From Methylotenera sp965234545 (GTDB taxonomy: Bacteria > Pseudomonadota > Gammaproteobacteria > Burkholderiales > Methylophilaceae), in the NCBI GenBank assembly GCA_965234545.1, contig OZ248348.1, positions 1,302,001 to 1,366,000 of the forward strand: a stretch of 64,000 nucleotides of DNA, given 5' to 3'. Under the pieces are notes generated by a model. That model saw only the letters and a program-made list of their open reading frames with translations, was not told the DNA's origin and did not search any database. The position numbers and the translations under genes were made by a program. Position 1 is the stretch's first letter, and each line of letters opens with the position of its first letter. Shown here in pieces: positions 62,908 through 64,000 of the stretch.

Positions 62908-62933
62908 CAGCAAAAAGCCTTAGCCGGCTTTCT
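62908..62933. terminator. Possible terminator between convergent genes
   Basis: AAAGCC (62914-62919) and GGCTTT (62926-62931) can pair around a six-base loop in the 23-base gap and the last codons of suhB, with partial extension of the stem on both sides. The T-run after the stem is interrupted, so the terminator would be weak. Confidence 0.35.
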
Positions 62934-63732
62934 GCGTTTTCAAGTCATCGGTTAAATGCGGCGCTAAAGTTTGCAGCATTTGACCGAATATTTTTGGGTT
63001 GGCGGCGACGATGTTGCCGGTTTTAAGCCAGTCTTCGTTGCCTTCAAAATCCCCTACTATGCCGCCCGCTTCCTGCACGATTAAGCCGCCGGCCGCAATG
63101 TCCCATGCGGACAAGCCGATTTCCCAAAAACCGTCGTACCATCCCACGGCCACGTAGGCCAAGTCCAGCGCGGCCGAACCCGGACGGCGCAAGCCGGTGG
63201 TTTTTTTAATCATGTCTTTAAACATGCCTAAGTAAGTGTCTAAATGGGTGAAATCACGGAACGGAAAACCGGTGCCTATGATGGATTCTTGCAATTTGGT
63301 GCGTTGCGTGACGCGTATGCGCTTGTCGTTTAAAAACGCGCCGCGGCCTTTGGTGGCGGTGAATAAGTCATTGCGATTGGGGTCGTAAATCACTGCGTGG
63401 GTCAACACGCCGCGCTCTTGCAAGGCAATCGAAATGCAGTATTGCGGCAAGCCGTGTAAGAAATTGGTGGTGCCATCCAAGGGATCAATGATCCAAATGA
63501 AGTCGGACTGGATATTCGATTCACCGCTCTCCTCACCCAAGAAACCGTGGGTAGGATACAGCTCTTTTAAGGTGTCGATGATGGCTTGTTCAGCCGCTTT
63601 GTCCACTTCGGTGACAAAGTCGTTATAAGTTTTGGTTTGAATTTTAAGGGAGCCGATGTCCTCGGATGCGCGGGTAATGATGTTACCGGCACGGCGGGCA
63701 GCTTTCACTGCGTTGGATAGCATGGGATGCAT
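62920..63732 (-). CDS. suhB: Inositol monophosphatase family protein SuhB
   Basis: 270 residues, the usual SuhB length. Metal-binding motifs are GFLGEESGES, WIIDPLDGTTNFLHGLPQYC and SAWDIAAGGLIVQEAGGIVG. It hydrolyses inositol-1-phosphate and related sugar phosphates. In E. coli SuhB is also a component of the ribosomal RNA antitermination complex that binds NusA. It converges with the three-module barrel gene and stands alone here, so it is more likely a housekeeping gene than part of the polysaccharide pathway. Confidence 0.94.
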   Translation of the reverse strand: MHPMLSNAVKAARRAGNIITRASEDIGSLKIQTKTYNDFVTEVDKAAEQAIIDTLKELYPTHGFLGEESGESNIQSDFIWIIDPLDGTTNFLHGLPQYCISIALQERGVLTHAVIYDPNRNDLFTATKGRGAFLNDKRIRVTQRTKLQESIIGTGFPFRDFTHLDTYLGMFKDMIKKTTGLRRPGSAALDLAYVAVGWYDGFWEIGLSAWDIAAGGLIVQEAGGIVGDFEGNEDWLKTGNIVAANPKIFGQMLQTLAPHLTDDLKTQKAG

Positions 63733-64000
63733 AGTGTCTCGAATCTGTGGCCAATAGCAAGGCCAACTTAAGCACGGTGGCTTAGTTTGGCGGATTGCAT
63801 TGGTGGGTTAAAGAACGGTTAAGGCGTTATTTTAATACGATTTGTTAAATTAGCCTATTACCAAACTTAAGCCTTAGCTCGCAACAAGCCTTGTAGCCTG
63901 CGCTCCAGCCAGACCTTTAAAATAAATACGATATATTGCTATATATGATACTTAGGTGATAAACGTAATAAGTAATTATCTGCTAGTATGATTTTTTAAA
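63733..64000. other. Intergenic region at the window edge
   Basis: 268 bases upstream of suhB. I see AT-rich stretches, including ATATA-TTGC-TATAT (near 63930-63945), but no gene start, RNA gene or convincing promoter pair. The suhB promoter should lie here. Confidence 0.4.

Noticed and set aside
1..64000. Search for insertion sequences, CRISPR arrays, tRNA/rRNA genes and phage attachment sites
   Set aside because: No transposase-like protein, regularly spaced repeats, RNA gene signature or duplicated target site was seen by reading. The mosaic composition is the only sign of transfer.

Overview
The window reads as one chromosomal segment of a betaproteobacterium. This is an inference from gene content and protein style: a divergent rpoE-rseA/nadB pair, a MarR-type EPS-associated regulator, a WbpP/WbpO pair and an E. 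coli-like Ugd. A Nitrosomonadales/Methylophilaceae-type host is my best guess, unconfirmed. The two flanks (1-9.2 kb and about 52.8-64 kb) have balanced base composition. Most of the interior (about 9.2-50 kb) is visibly AT-rich and mosaic, as is usual for surface-polysaccharide loci assembled by horizontal transfer.

Left flank (1-8063): the 5' part of rseA and rpoE on the minus strand, with a sigma-E-type autoregulatory promoter; then nadB, an rhlE-type RNA helicase and slyD on the plus strand; a bidirectional terminator; and mutS on the minus strand. mutS sits directly behind the last glycosyltransferase of the polysaccharide operon.

Centre (8066-53272): about 45 kb of almost uninterrupted minus-strand genes, many overlapping by 1-8 bases. 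Read in the direction of transcription, the order is: a MarR-type EPS regulator; wbpO-wbpP (UDP-GalNAcA); manC-fcl-gmd (GDP-L-fucose); ugd (UDP-GlcA); a PglK-like ABC flippase; a complete pseBCFGHI set (CMP-pseudaminic acid); a tightly coupled set of poorly characterised genes (Gfo/Idh oxidoreductase, DegT aminotransferase, GT-B-like protein, FemAB-like acyltransferase, second GT-B-like protein); two further transferases; an LhgO-like oxidase; a deoxyaminosugar set (C-methyltransferase, aminotransferase, RmlC-like epimerase, frameshifted methyltransferase, SDR, FdtA-like isomerase); and finally glycosyltransferases, a second Gmd, an AsnB-type amidotransferase and an EpsG-like Wzy polymerase. 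No Wzx is visible, so the ABC transporter is the likely flippase.

Right flank (53518-62896): manB on the plus strand, then a minus-strand wza-wzz-rfaH operon, then a plus-strand pair encoding an initiating glycosyl-1-phosphate transferase with an unusual six-cysteine extracytoplasmic domain and a secreted barrel-like protein built of three tandem homologous modules. suhB closes the window.

Regulation can be read from the DNA. An 11/12 match to the E. coli ops element lies in the leader of the long operon, and rfaH is encoded about 2 kb away. A large inverted repeat covers the predicted -35 box of the same promoter and is a candidate operator for the MarR-type regulator encoded by the first gene. 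The inferred model is that RfaH loads at ops and carries RNA polymerase through the long, AT-rich cluster, while the MarR-type protein sets initiation.
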